Source: an uncultured Christensenella sp.
Lineage (GTDB): Bacteria > Bacillota > Clostridia > Christensenellales > Borkfalkiaceae
Length of the DNA stretch: 30,475 nt
Reading direction: 5' to 3'
NCBI GenBank assembly: GCA_910583545.1
Contig: CAJTXM010000019.1
Coordinates: 1 to 30,475 of the forward strand
The notes under the pieces were generated by a model. That model did no database searches. It saw only the letters and a program-made list of their open reading frames with translations, and was not told the DNA's origin. Each line of letters starts with the position of its first letter. Position 1 is the stretch's first letter. The translations under genes and the position numbers were made by a program. Positions 1 to 6,680 of the stretch are shown one piece after another.

Positions 1-532
1 GTTGAATACCGGCAGTTTTTTCTGTACCGTTGATTTTTAATACAACACTATCCAACACGCAGCCGGCTATATCAAATACGTTGTCTTTCGGATACAGCAT
101 CCAAATACTTTGCATAGGAGCAAAATTCGTTTGCCACGCGAAAAAAATTTTTACAGACGAATTTGCTGTCGCACTGTTTATGTTGTTTTTGACAGTTAAA
201 ACAGCTTTCCACTCTGCATCATAAGCAGGAGTTTCACCGCCGAGAGCAGATACATCATCATCTGTTACCGTCGCGCCGTAAGGTACAACCGTATCGGGAG
301 CGATAAGTTCAGCGTGTGCAGCTCTTTTATTTAATGCCTTTTCCGTTTTGTCTACATCTTCGGGCCGGGTCTGTTCGGGCTTTTTAAACCAATTCTCCGG
401 TTTTAATTTCTCGTGCCCGAAAATCTGCATACATAACGCTATTAACATTACGAACGCAAGAAACAAAGCTATAAACGTAAATATCCATTTAACCCTGTCT
501 CTGCGTTTATGCCGATTTAATTCTTCTCTCAT
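1..532 (-). CDS. Partial membrane-anchored protein, C-terminus cut by window edge
   Basis: This open frame begins with ATG at 532 and runs off the left edge, so only about 177 N-terminal residues are visible. A GGAG Shine-Dalgarno precedes the ATG. The protein starts with a short basic cytoplasmic stretch (RHKRRDRVK), followed by one hydrophobic helix at roughly residues 16-37, then a charged linker and an extracytoplasmic part. That part contains a segment resembling bacterial DUF4352-like or accessory lipoprotein-like beta domains (alternating polar/hydrophobic, 'AEWKAVLTVKNN'), but I cannot name the family. Topology is therefore probably one membrane pass with the C-terminus outside. It is the last gene of the minus-strand accessory block and is separated from the preceding gene by two hairpins. 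Function unknown. Confidence 0.7.
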   Translation of the reverse strand, partial: MREELNRHKRRDRVKWIFTFIALFLAFVMLIALCMQIFGHEKLKPENWFKKPEQTRPEDVDKTEKALNKRAAHAELIAPDTVVPYGATVTDDDVSALGGETPAYDAEWKAVLTVKNNINSATANSSVKIFFAWQTNFAPMQSIWMLYPKDNVFDIAGCVLDSVVLKINGTEKTAGIQ

Positions 533-554
533 TTTTTTCTCCTTTTTTAATTAA

Positions 555-582
555 GCGGCTTACAGATAGATTTGTAAGCCGC
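555..582. repeat. Hairpin, 10-bp stem, between accessory genes
   Basis: GCGGCTTACA and its exact reverse complement flank an 8-nt loop. It lies between the 113-aa gene and the partial membrane gene. There is no good T-tract on either strand, so it may be a weak terminator or an RNA processing/attenuation element. Confidence 0.55.
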
Positions 583-613
583 CGTTAATTTAATTCGCTT
601 GACTTGCAATAAG

Positions 614-655
614 TCCGTTGCAATTTATGTATTTAAGATACACTGATGCAACGGA
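614..655. repeat. Hairpin with nested stem, downstream of 113-aa gene
   Basis: TCCGTTGCA and TGCAACGGA form a 9-bp perfect stem around 24 nt. Inside the loop a second TGTAT/ATACA stem can form. It sits just after the stop codon at 663 of the minus-strand gene, so it is a candidate 3'-end structure for that transcript. Confidence 0.55.
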
Positions 656-662
656 ACGTTGC

Positions 663-1004
663 TTAGCCTAAAAGCATATTGAGTATGGTCTTATCCGAGC
701 TGCGGAAAGGCTTGACGGGACATTCATAGATTTCGCCGTTTTCATCTACGGAGCGCACCGCGTACGTATTGCCCTTAACCGTTTTCTTGGTCTTTTCGTC
801 CTTGATTTCATAGGGCTTTAAAACAAGCTCTGCTTCCATCGCCTCGCCAAACACGATATCCAGAACGGCATAACCGCCCACGTCGTGAGGAACGACTGTC
901 GCCTTTACGTCCTTGCCGCGCACCTTGCCTTTAATGAAATATGAAAAATAGGTTTTGTCCTCTTTTTCGTAAGTTTCCCTTTCAACAAAAATCTTGCCGT
1001 CCAT
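663..1004 (-). CDS. Hypothetical 113-aa accessory protein
   Basis: This is a soluble, acidic/lysine-rich 113-residue protein without signal peptide or membrane segment. Its predicted pattern is mostly beta (KTYFSYFIKGKVRG, GYAVLDIVFG, EAELVLKPYEI), suggesting a small beta-barrel-like fold. I recognise no named family. Its ATG overlaps the stop codon of the upstream 94-aa gene as TAATG, so the two are translationally coupled. The Shine-Dalgarno for it (GGGAGG) lies inside the end of that gene. The neighbours are small proteins of mobile-element type, so a role in element maintenance or conjugation is plausible but only inferred from position. Confidence 0.75.
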   Translation of the reverse strand: MDGKIFVERETYEKEDKTYFSYFIKGKVRGKDVKATVVPHDVGGYAVLDIVFGEAMEAELVLKPYEIKDEKTKKTVKGNTYAVRSVDENGEIYECPVKPFRSSDKTILNMLLG

Positions 1005-1288
1005 TATTTATTGCCTCCCGTAGTTTTAAGTTTAGTTCCCTTTTCACGCGAAAATTTCTTCGCGTACTTTTTATCGTTGGTTGCTTCCATTGCCTGCTTA
1101 TATCTGAACAGTCCGGCGTGATCCGACTGACACTGCAGATATCCCGAACGCATACCTGCTTCATAATCCGTAAGCGGCTGACCCTCTTTCTGTCCGTGCT
1201 GATGTACCTTTGCCTTGCGTTCGTTTGCATAGCTTTCCGCACGCTTATTAGGCGCAGTCCAACGTCTTTCCTTGTTGTATTCTGCCAT
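1004..1288 (-). CDS. Hypothetical 94-aa basic protein, coupled to the downstream gene
   Basis: I place the start at ATG 1288 (MAEYNKERRW) because GGGAGA precedes it at a proper distance. An upstream in-frame start at 1339 would add 17 residues without a better ribosome site. The product is 94 aa, strongly basic and hydrophilic, rich in Lys, Arg, Gln and Asn, with a central 'GQPLTDYEAGMRSGYLQCQSD' segment and a basic C-terminus. This composition suits a small nucleic-acid or phage/ICE accessory protein. No family recognised. The stop codon is shared with the next start (TAATG). Confidence 0.7.
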   Translation of the reverse strand: MAEYNKERRWTAPNKRAESYANERKAKVHQHGQKEGQPLTDYEAGMRSGYLQCQSDHAGLFRYKQAMEATNDKKYAKKFSREKGTKLKTTGGNK

Positions 1289-1508
1289 TAATACTAAATT
1301 CTCCCGTTTATTTTTTGCCCGTTCACGCTCGCATAGCACAGCGTTAAATATGCTCGATACGACTTAGATTTTACTTTACCGATTACTTCCCTGAAATTGC
1401 GCGCCTATTCAAAGAAAAGTTAATCGCTATTTTTTATTTCGTCGTATGAACTGAGGTTTTTTATAAACCCTACACTAATAGCCGCGAAAACAGTTAAAAA
1501 TCCACGCT

Positions 1509-1907
1509 TTACATTAAAAAATACTGTAATTTTTTTATTATGCGCCTGAACCGATTATTTACGGCGGTCAAAGACGTGTTGTCTCTCTCGGCGATTTCCG
1601 TCTGCGGAATACGCAATATAACCACGTCGTACAACAGTTCCTTTTGTTTTTCTGAAAGCTCAGACAATGCGCTTCTCAGCCTATCGTCGGCAATATCCCC
1701 GAACATACCGCCGATGAAATATTCGTCTGAAACGGACGGTTCTTTATTGAGTTTCATTAAACTATCCAAAGATATATGCCTACGGGTATTGCTGCGGTTG
1801 TTGCTTTTTTCGGCTTTATCCAGATATATAAGTTCCTCGTATAAATCGTCCTCGACCTCTACGGCGCTTTTTGTGCCGTCTGCAAAATAATAAGTATAAG
1901 TTTTCAT
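1509..1907 (-). CDS. Sigma-70 region 4-like / phage-type transcription regulator
   Basis: This 132-aa protein has an N-terminal beta hairpin-like segment (YTYYFADGTKSAVEVEDDLYEEL) and a C-terminal helix-turn-helix of the sigma-70 region 4 type at about residues 80-130. In that part, 'LSELSEKQKELLYDVVILRIPQTEIAERDNTSLTAVNNRFRRIIKKLQYFL' is the pattern: recognition after 'T..EIA...N.S.TAV..R..R..KKL'. Small proteins of this design without sigma region 2 are common in clostridial integrative elements and prophages, where they act as regulators. A GGAG site precedes the ATG by 7 nt. It lies downstream of a long inverted repeat that separates it from the two tiny genes. Confidence in the HTH class is good, in a specific role low. 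Confidence 0.75.
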   Translation of the reverse strand: MKTYTYYFADGTKSAVEVEDDLYEELIYLDKAEKSNNRSNTRRHISLDSLMKLNKEPSVSDEYFIGGMFGDIADDRLRSALSELSEKQKELLYDVVILRIPQTEIAERDNTSLTAVNNRFRRIIKKLQYFLM

Positions 1908-1966
1908 AATTTTCAGCTCCTTGAATTTTTTGGTTTAATCCGCAGAGCCGTATTTTCCGCAAACAG

Positions 1967-2056
1967 AAAGACGGCTTAAGAAACGATTGAAATTTGTTTC
2001 CCTGCCGTCTTGCGGTCTGCGGACTATTCAGTTGTTGCGGCGGTTAAGCCGTCTTT
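1967..2056. repeat. Inverted repeat, 13-bp arms, around a structured 64-nt spacer
   Basis: AAAGACGGCTTAA at 1967-1979 is the exact reverse complement of 2044-2056. The right arm contains the stop codon of the 50-aa gene. The spacer itself contains CCGTC/GCGG-rich segments that could pair. On the minus strand the second arm ends in TCTTTCTGTTT, so it may be a long terminator or a processing hairpin between the tiny genes and the sigma-like gene. Confidence 0.6.
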
Positions 2057-2196
2057 TCTTTGTTGGTTACTTTTATTGTGCCGTCGTCCGAAAAGCGTAT
2101 AGTGGTTACGCTACCTTTAACGGCGATTTCAACTGTCTTTGTAGGCTTATCTATCCTACACACCAACTTGCCTGAATTGTTGCGAATTTCCTGCAT
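2044..2196 (-). CDS. Small 50-aa accessory protein
   Basis: This gene is short but well supported: ATG at 2196, a strong GGAGGA site at 2204-2209 on the minus strand, and a TAA stop at 2044. The 50-aa product (MQEIRNNSGKLVCRIDKP...) has a beta-strand-rich pattern ending in a 'VTTIRFSDDGTIKVTN' segment. Its start is 3 nt after the stop of the 48-aa gene upstream, so the two are co-translated. Tiny proteins with this pattern are typical of clostridial integrative elements. Function unknown. Confidence 0.65.
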   Translation of the reverse strand: MQEIRNNSGKLVCRIDKPTKTVEIAVKGSVTTIRFSDDGTIKVTNKEKTA

Positions 2197-2199
2197 AGG

Positions 2200-2346
2200 T
2201 CAGTCCTCCGTATTTTTAGTTACCGTTTTAATAATGTTTTCAAGAAATTTCTTGGCTATCGCTTCTAACATAGGTTTCGGTATCCTTGTATAGTCCGGCA
2301 TACAGTTAGTCTTAAGTGTGTAATTAACTACCGTTTCCCTTTTCAT
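2200..2346 (-). CDS. Small 48-aa accessory protein
   Basis: ATG at 2346 follows GGGGCGAAGAA and opens a 48-codon frame ending with TGA at 2200. The peptide (MKRETVVNYTLKTNC...) has a 'MPDYTRIPKPMLEAIAKKFLENIIK' amphipathic helix. Its start overlaps the end of the truncated HTH gene by 23 nt, an arrangement usual for a regulator followed by small element genes. No family assigned. Confidence 0.6.
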   Translation of the reverse strand: MKRETVVNYTLKTNCMPDYTRIPKPMLEAIAKKFLENIIKTVTKNTED

Positions 2347-2587
2347 TTCTTCGCCCCTTTAATCCGAATTTATCCAGTATGGTCCGCATAATTTCTGCAT
2401 CCCTGCCTTTTAATTCCCACAAAAGCCTTTGCAGTAGTTCCTGCTGTTCTTCCTTTAAATACTCCTTACTTAGCTTGAATTTTTCATCAATGCGAATACC
2501 TCCTCCGTAGCCTTGGACGGTGTAAATCGGGTATCGGAGCGACAGTATTAAACTATCGTTGCGGATCGTTCTGCCCGAAACGCCAAA
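2324..2587 (-). pseudogene. 5'-truncated HTH regulator (DeoR/HTH_11-like)
   Basis: The frame ending at 2324 encodes the tail of a small regulator of the kind found in clostridial mobile elements: 'FGVSGRTIRND' is the recognition part of a helix-turn-helix, followed by 'LRYPIYTVQGYGGGIRI' and a helical C-terminal part (KEEQQELLQRLLWELKGRDAEIM). The usual N-terminal helix and start are missing. Upstream of about 2587 the same frame continues only as low-complexity Phe/Gly-rich sequence (FFGFGRLVFGFDNG), which is the antisense of a plus-strand coding tail. The gene was therefore probably cut by a deletion or recombination. Confidence in the HTH assignment is moderate; the break point is approximate. 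Confidence 0.6.
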
Positions 2588-2647
2588 GTCAAAAAGCAAC
2601 CCGTTGTCGAAACCGAAGACAAGCCGACCGAAACCGAAGAAAACTGA
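2588..2647 (+). pseudogene. Orphan C-terminal coding tail on plus strand
   Basis: A plus-strand frame reads KVKKQPVVETEDKPTETEEN and stops with TGA at 2645-2647, immediately before a strong terminator hairpin. The charged, Glu/Thr/Pro-rich tail followed at once by a terminator looks like the end of a real gene. The frame is closed by a stop at 2549-2551, so its body is missing. The junction with the truncated HTH gene lies near 2587. Confidence 0.4.
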
Positions 2648-2657
2648 TACTATTGTC

Positions 2658-2701
2658 AATACAACAAGCCGAGCGTTGAAAAACGCTCGGCTTGTTGTAT
2701 T
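2658..2701. terminator. Bidirectional terminator, 20-bp stem with GAAA loop
   Basis: Two 20-nt arms are perfect reverse complements around a GAAA loop (plus-strand sense). A and T tracts lie on both sides, and TTATTTAATT follows on the plus strand. It would end both the plus-strand orphan tail and the convergent minus-strand zinc-ribbon/BspA gene. Confidence 0.8.
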
Positions 2702-2715
2702 ATTTAATTAATATT

Positions 2716-3876
2716 TTAAATATCCCCGTCCGTACAGTGAACCGTATAATTGCCTGTATTATAATTCCAAGAATACCCTTTTTCAATCGCTTTCCACTGC
2801 GCTTTCGTTCCCTTATAAGTTATATCCGTAAGCGAACGGCAAGCCCAGAACGCTTCATCGCCGATACTTGTTACGCTGTCAGGGATGGTTATACTTGTAA
2901 GCGTACTGCAACCGCTGAATGCAGAATTTCTGATTGCCGTTACGGGTAACTCTTTACAAGTAGCGGGTATTATTATAACTTTATCCCGTTCTGCACTGAC
3001 AAGCGTATACCCTTTACTGTCGCTGTTAAGTATAAATTTGAAACCGCCAACTTCGACCGAAGGATAACCGCAAACAGTACAGTTGCTACTGCTATTGTGT
3101 TTTTCACTTTCAAATTGCTGTTTACAGACAGAACAAATTTTAAAATGTTGAGAATTATCAAATTCCCATTTGTCTGAAACTTTATGACCTAAACTGTTGA
3201 TTACTCTTTTTTCTTTTGCACCGCAGGCGCAGACGCCCGTTTCTTCACCCTTTTCAGTGCAGGTGGGTTCCGTCGTCGTCTTCCACTCGCCGTATTTGTG
3301 TTTATGACTTTCGGAAACGTAAACTTCTTTAAAGCCGTCGTCGTCTATCGTAAGTACGCCGTCTTTAATAGTTCCGCTTGCAACTACTTCTTTTGAGCCC
3401 ATTAACTCTACGTAGAATACAATTTTATCGCCGTCCTTTTCATAAGAACCGCCGTCGCCGTTTTCGTCTTTCCACTCGCCCGAATCTATAACAAAGTAAG
3501 TTGTTTTATCCATTTCTCCGTTATATTCCAGCAAATAGTAAGTACCGTTGTCCGCCGCTTTTACGCACGCAGGTATCGCGCAGGCTAAAATTATTGCAAC
3601 GACAAGTACTATTGCAACGGGTATTACGATAAACAGGTGCTTTTTCATCCACTTGCCGACTTTCGACATTTTCTCTTTGAACGAGCTTCCGCCGTTTTTC
3701 TGCGGTCTGTTATCGGGCGCACCCCCGAAAGAAAAACCGCAATAGTTACAGAAGTTTGCCCCTGCATTCAGCTTGTTTCCGCACTTTGGACAAATTCTGC
3801 TTTCTTCCGTCCAAGTACCGCAATTCGGACAGCAATTCCCTTCGAACTCCTCTCCGCAGTTACTGCATTTTTTCAT
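2716..3876 (-). CDS. Zinc-ribbon, single-pass membrane protein with BspA-type leucine-rich repeat
   Basis: This 386-aa protein begins with two zinc ribbons: C4/C7 with C15, C16 and C19, then C30/C32-C43/C46-type CxxC pairs at about residues 29-46. A basic linker (KEKMSKVGKWMKKH) leads to one membrane helix at 81-105. The outside part has a beta region (110-190), a Cys-rich region with repeated 'CxxCG' and 'H-rich' motifs (190-275), and at the C-terminus a BspA-like repeat ('AFSGCSTLTSITIPDSVTSIGDEAFWACRSL', about 318-350). The ribbons are intracellular, the repeats extracellular. Such proteins are common in gut Bacillota, with unproven function in surface interaction. A GGAG site precedes the ATG. 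It is divergent from a Cro-type regulator. Confidence 0.8.
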   Translation of the reverse strand: MKKCSNCGEEFEGNCCPNCGTWTEESRICPKCGNKLNAGANFCNYCGFSFGGAPDNRPQKNGGSSFKEKMSKVGKWMKKHLFIVIPVAIVLVVAIILACAIPACVKAADNGTYYLLEYNGEMDKTTYFVIDSGEWKDENGDGGSYEKDGDKIVFYVELMGSKEVVASGTIKDGVLTIDDDGFKEVYVSESHKHKYGEWKTTTEPTCTEKGEETGVCACGAKEKRVINSLGHKVSDKWEFDNSQHFKICSVCKQQFESEKHNSSSNCTVCGYPSVEVGGFKFILNSDSKGYTLVSAERDKVIIIPATCKELPVTAIRNSAFSGCSTLTSITIPDSVTSIGDEAFWACRSLTDITYKGTKAQWKAIEKGYSWNYNTGNYTVHCTDGDI

Positions 3877-3897
3877 TTTGCTTCTCCTTTTTATCTA

Positions 3898-3923
3898 ATG
3901 CTATCATTAGCTAATGATAGCAT
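3898..3923. promoter_or_regulatory. Perfect 26-bp palindrome, probable operator
   Basis: ATGCTATCATTAG is followed directly by its reverse complement with no spacer. It lies 22 nt upstream of the start of the zinc-ribbon gene, in the divergent intergenic region shared with the small XRE gene. This is the position expected for a dimeric repressor, so regulation by the neighbouring XRE protein is the simplest inference. Confidence 0.6.
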
Positions 3924-3973
3924 TATAATATTTACAAGGTCTTTTTGTCAAGTATATTATCGTTATATAATTA

Positions 3974-3991
3974 TCACATTATATAATGTGA
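3974..3991. promoter_or_regulatory. Perfect 18-bp palindrome upstream of XRE regulator
   Basis: TCACATTATATAATGTGA is a perfect 18-bp palindrome ending 11 nt before the ATG of the XRE gene. It includes TATAAT, so a bound repressor would cover the -10 region. It differs in sequence from the palindrome at 3898. Confidence 0.55.
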
Positions 3992-4002
3992 GGGTTAATA
4001 TA

Positions 4003-4212
4003 ATGAAATTAAGAATTTTGGATATTCTGAAAGAAAAAGGAAAAACAAAATACTGGCTCAATAAACAGCTTGGGCTGAGTTTTCAGAATTTCAATAATAT
4101 GGTATACAACCGAACTCAAAGTATGAAATTCGAAGTTATGCAGGCGCTGTGCGATATCCTCGAATGTACTCCGAACGATTTGTTCGAGGAATATTACAAT
4201 CTCGATAAATAA
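4003..4212 (+). CDS. Small Cro/C1-type (XRE, HTH_26-like) transcription regulator
   Basis: I start the gene at ATG 4003, giving 69 aa. An upstream extension of the frame would run through the divergent promoter and the opposite gene. The single domain is a Cro/C1-type helix-turn-helix: 'LNKQLGLSFQNFNNMVYNRTQSMKFEVMQALCDILECTPNDLFEEYY', matching small regulators of the HTH_26 type. There is no sensor domain. The ribosome site (AGGG) is weak. Two perfect palindromes lie between it and the divergent zinc-ribbon/BspA gene, so it probably represses itself and that gene. A terminator follows 6 nt after the stop. Confidence 0.85.
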   Translation: MKLRILDILKEKGKTKYWLNKQLGLSFQNFNNMVYNRTQSMKFEVMQALCDILECTPNDLFEEYYNLDK

Positions 4213-4218
4213 TAAAAC

Positions 4219-4246
4219 ACCTCCGTGCGAAAATTCGCTCGGAGGT
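4219..4246. terminator. Bidirectional terminator between XRE gene and rseP operon
   Basis: ACCTCCG-T-GCG pairs with CGC-T-CGGAGGT around AAAATT. ATTATATT follows on the plus strand and GTTTTATTATTT on the minus strand. It can end the XRE gene and the convergent rseP operon. Confidence 0.75.
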
Positions 4247-4349
4247 ATTATATTAAAATTTAAGATGCGCTGTCATCGGCATTTATAATTTCTTCGACGG
4301 TAGGACGGCTTTTGTTGTTGGGTGTGCATATCAAGACGGGAAAGCTTTT

Positions 4350-5456
4350 TTACACAAACTGTAAAATATCGACGAGGACGGCAAAGCCGAGGATAAGGAA
4401 GAAGCCGACTGCGTGAATAACCGCTTCAACCTTTCGCGGTACGGGTTTTCTGAATACCCACTCTATGAGACAAAAAATGACTTTACTGCCGTCGAGCGCA
4501 GGTATCGGAAGAAGGTTGAACACCGCAAGGTTTACGCCGATATACGCCGAAATTTCAAGGAAATTCTGCAAGCTCTGCGAGGCGATTTCGCTGGTCAGCT
4601 TTATGGTGGTCACGGGTCCGCCCATTGCCGAAAGACCCAAATGCCCCGTCAACAGCTCGCCGAGCACTTTAAAGATAGTGCCTGCTATCTTGAACGAATA
4701 TACGAAGGAGTGACCTATCGTAGTAAAAAAGCCGAAGCGGTGATTTTCAACGCCGACGTTCCAGTAGCTTACGCCTTCCGATTCGAACGTACCTATGCCG
4801 AGCGCGCGCCAGAGTTTAGAGGTCTCTTCCGAGTTTTTGAAATCGCAGTCGGCGCGCATCATAATGTCGACCGTCATCTCCTCGCCGTCCCTTAAAACTT
4901 CGAACTCGACAACGTCGCCCTCTTTTCTGCCTTTCAATGCGGACATAAGGTCGGTTGTAAGATAGATACCCTTGCCGTCGACCTGCGTAATAAGGTCGCC
5001 GTCGACAAGGCAGTACTCGGCGTACTTTTCCTCGGCAGGCGCAACGCCTCCGACTTTGAACACCATCTGACCGAACGCAAACAGCGAAATTATAATAAGC
5101 AGGAGCGCCAGCAGATAGTTCATCAACGGACCTGCAATAAGCACGATTATGCGCTTCCACGGGGCTTTGTCGTTAAAGCCGTTGCCCGTTTCGCACTCCT
5201 CGTCCTCGCCTGCAAACGAACAGAATCCGCCGAGAGGCAGAAGCCTTATCGAAAACGCTTCGCCGTTCTTTTTGGAAACGCGCCGAAAAAGCTTCGGCCC
5301 GAAGCCGATTGCAAACTCGTTGATTTTGAATTTCAGTGCCTTTCCGGCGAGGTAATGCCCGAACTCGTGTACGGTTATCATTGCGAGCAAAATGAGTATT
5401 GCAAGCAAAACCGCAAAGACGGTGTTCATTACCGAAGAAAACGATAATAATGTCAT
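4350..5456 (-). CDS. rseP: Site-2 intramembrane zinc metalloprotease RseP
   Basis: This 368-aa protein is a site-2 protease that cuts membrane-anchored anti-sigma factors and signal-peptide remnants inside the bilayer. The zinc motif HEFGH is at residues 30-34 (H30, E31, H34) in the first helix. The third ligand lies in 'NLLPIPALDGSK' (D322). A PDZ domain occupies about residues 130-210 (VDGDLITQVDGKGI). Length fits RasP/RseP of Bacillota. No clear Shine-Dalgarno precedes the ATG at 5456; the internal ATG at residue 10 is an alternative. It is the last gene of the pyrH-frr-uppS-cdsA-dxr-rseP cluster, the classical order. A natural candidate substrate is the membrane-anchored sigma partner at 14065-15141, but this is inference. 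Confidence 0.95.
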   Translation of the reverse strand: MTLLSFSSVMNTVFAVLLAILILLAMITVHEFGHYLAGKALKFKINEFAIGFGPKLFRRVSKKNGEAFSIRLLPLGGFCSFAGEDEECETGNGFNDKAPWKRIIVLIAGPLMNYLLALLLIIISLFAFGQMVFKVGGVAPAEEKYAEYCLVDGDLITQVDGKGIYLTTDLMSALKGRKEGDVVEFEVLRDGEEMTVDIMMRADCDFKNSEETSKLWRALGIGTFESEGVSYWNVGVENHRFGFFTTIGHSFVYSFKIAGTIFKVLGELLTGHLGLSAMGGPVTTIKLTSEIASQSLQNFLEISAYIGVNLAVFNLLPIPALDGSKVIFCLIEWVFRKPVPRKVEAVIHAVGFFLILGFAVLVDILQFV

Positions 5457-5471
5457 AAATTTTAAACGCTC

Positions 5472-5493
5472 AAACGGGCAATAGCTCCCGTTT
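5472..5493 (-). terminator. Weak hairpin between dxr and rseP
   Basis: AAACGGG and CCCGTTT form a 7-bp stem with an 8-nt loop, overlapping the dxr stop codon. There is no T-tract beyond TTT, so it more likely tunes read-through than stops transcription. Confidence 0.4.
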
Positions 5494-6602
5494 TAAGCAA
5501 ACCTGTTCAAACCTTGAATAACTTTTTCCGCCTTTCTGCGTGCGGTTTCGTCCGTCTCTTTAAGCTTTAAAAAGCTGTCCGCCCTTTCGGGAGCGAAGCC
5601 GGAACACACCCTTTCAACGACTTTGAATATATCCGTGAAAGCTATCCTTCCGCTCAGAAACGCATTGACGGCAGCCTCGTCCGAGGCGTTGAGTACGCAG
5701 GGCATAATTCCGCCCATTTCACCGCATTTCAGCGCCAGATCGAAGCAGGGATAGTCCGCCCTTTCCATAGGCTGAAAATCTATCGAAAACGCCGTCCTGA
5801 AATCCATAGGGCGAAGCGAAGTATCGAGCCTGTCGGGATAAGTGAGCGCAAGGCTTATCGGCAGTTCCATAGTAGGATAACTCATCTGCGCAAGAACCGC
5901 TCCGTCCTCGAACTCCACCATCGAATGAATAATGCTCTGAGGCTGAATTACGGTCTCTATCCTTTCGTACGGCGTGCCGTACAGAACGTGCGCCTCTATC
6001 ACCTCGTAGCCCTTGTTCATAAGCGTCGCGCTGTCGATCGTTATTTTTCTGCCCATCCTCCAGGTGGGGTGGGCGAGCGCCTGTTCGGGCGTTACATCTT
6101 TCAGCTGCGCGAACGACTTACCTCTGAACGCGCCTCCGCTTGCGGTGATTATCAGCCTTTTCACGGGCGCACTGCAATTATAGTTAAGGCACTGCCATAT
6201 AGCCGAGTGTTCGCTATCCACGGGCAGAATGCGCGCGCCCGTCTTTTCGGCAAGAGGAATTACGATATCTCCTCCGCAGACGAGAGTTTCCTTGTTCGCA
6301 AGCGCAAGCGTCTTGCCTGCCTGTACCGCCTTTAAGCTGTATTCGAGCCCTGCGAATCCGCCTGCCGCATTGAAAATTATATCCGCATCCGCGTATTCGG
6401 CAAGCGAAAGCGCTTTTTGTCTGTCCTCTGACGCAAGGGCGGAAATTTCGGGGCAAAGCTCCTTTTTCTGCCTTTCGAATTCCGCGCTGTCGCAATTTGC
6501 GGTCAAAGCGACTATTCTGAATTTGTCGGGATGTCTTTTTACGGTGTCAACCACCTGTCTGCCGATACTGCCCGTACATCCTATAAGAGATATTTTTTTC
6601 AT
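5493..6602 (-). CDS. dxr: 1-deoxy-D-xylulose 5-phosphate reductoisomerase (DXR)
   Basis: DXR catalyses the first committed step of the MEP isoprenoid pathway, converting DXP to MEP with NADPH and a divalent metal. The 369-aa protein starts with the nucleotide-binding loop 'GCTGSIGRQ' (residues 8-16). It carries the metal and substrate motifs around 'ILPVDSEHSAIWQ', 'SGGAFRG' and 'ATLMNKGYEVIEA'. Length is normal for the family. The gene supplies isoprenoid precursors to uppS two genes upstream. No Shine-Dalgarno is present: TATAAT lies only 5 nt before the ATG, suggesting a leaderless transcript. A hairpin with a short T-run separates it from cdsA. Confidence 0.97.
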   Translation of the reverse strand: MKKISLIGCTGSIGRQVVDTVKRHPDKFRIVALTANCDSAEFERQKKELCPEISALASEDRQKALSLAEYADADIIFNAAGGFAGLEYSLKAVQAGKTLALANKETLVCGGDIVIPLAEKTGARILPVDSEHSAIWQCLNYNCSAPVKRLIITASGGAFRGKSFAQLKDVTPEQALAHPTWRMGRKITIDSATLMNKGYEVIEAHVLYGTPYERIETVIQPQSIIHSMVEFEDGAVLAQMSYPTMELPISLALTYPDRLDTSLRPMDFRTAFSIDFQPMERADYPCFDLALKCGEMGGIMPCVLNASDEAAVNAFLSGRIAFTDIFKVVERVCSGFAPERADSFLKLKETDETARRKAEKVIQGLNRFA

Positions 6603-6607
6603 TTACT

Positions 6608-6613
6608 ATTATA
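6608..6613 (-). promoter_or_regulatory. Probable -10 box giving a leaderless dxr transcript
   Basis: TATAAT on the minus strand ends 5 nt before the dxr ATG, so transcription would start at or next to the A of the start codon. A good -35 hexamer at 16-18 nt is not seen, which lowers confidence. Confidence 0.45.
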
Positions 6614-6648
6614 CCCGAAATTTTTTATTTAATGACTGATATTACAAG

Positions 6649-6670
6649 AAAAGCCCCGTTAAGGGCTTTT
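6649..6670 (-). terminator. Hairpin between cdsA and dxr
   Basis: AAAAGCCC and GGGCTTTT flank a 6-nt loop, with CTTGT following on the minus strand. It lies just after cdsA and before the probable dxr promoter. It may partly terminate the upstream transcript. Confidence 0.55.
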
Positions 6671-6680
6671 ACAGTATATT

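Noticed and set aside
1340..1508. Gap between the 94-aa gene and the sigma-like gene, checked for a small gene
   Set aside because: The only short frames there are interrupted by stops and lack a ribosome site; I see nothing in it.
4260..4349. In-frame run of 29 sense codons right after the rseP stop codon, a possible read-through extension
   Set aside because: A run of this length is expected by chance in about a quarter of cases. No start, ribosome site or recognised family exists, and a terminator follows.
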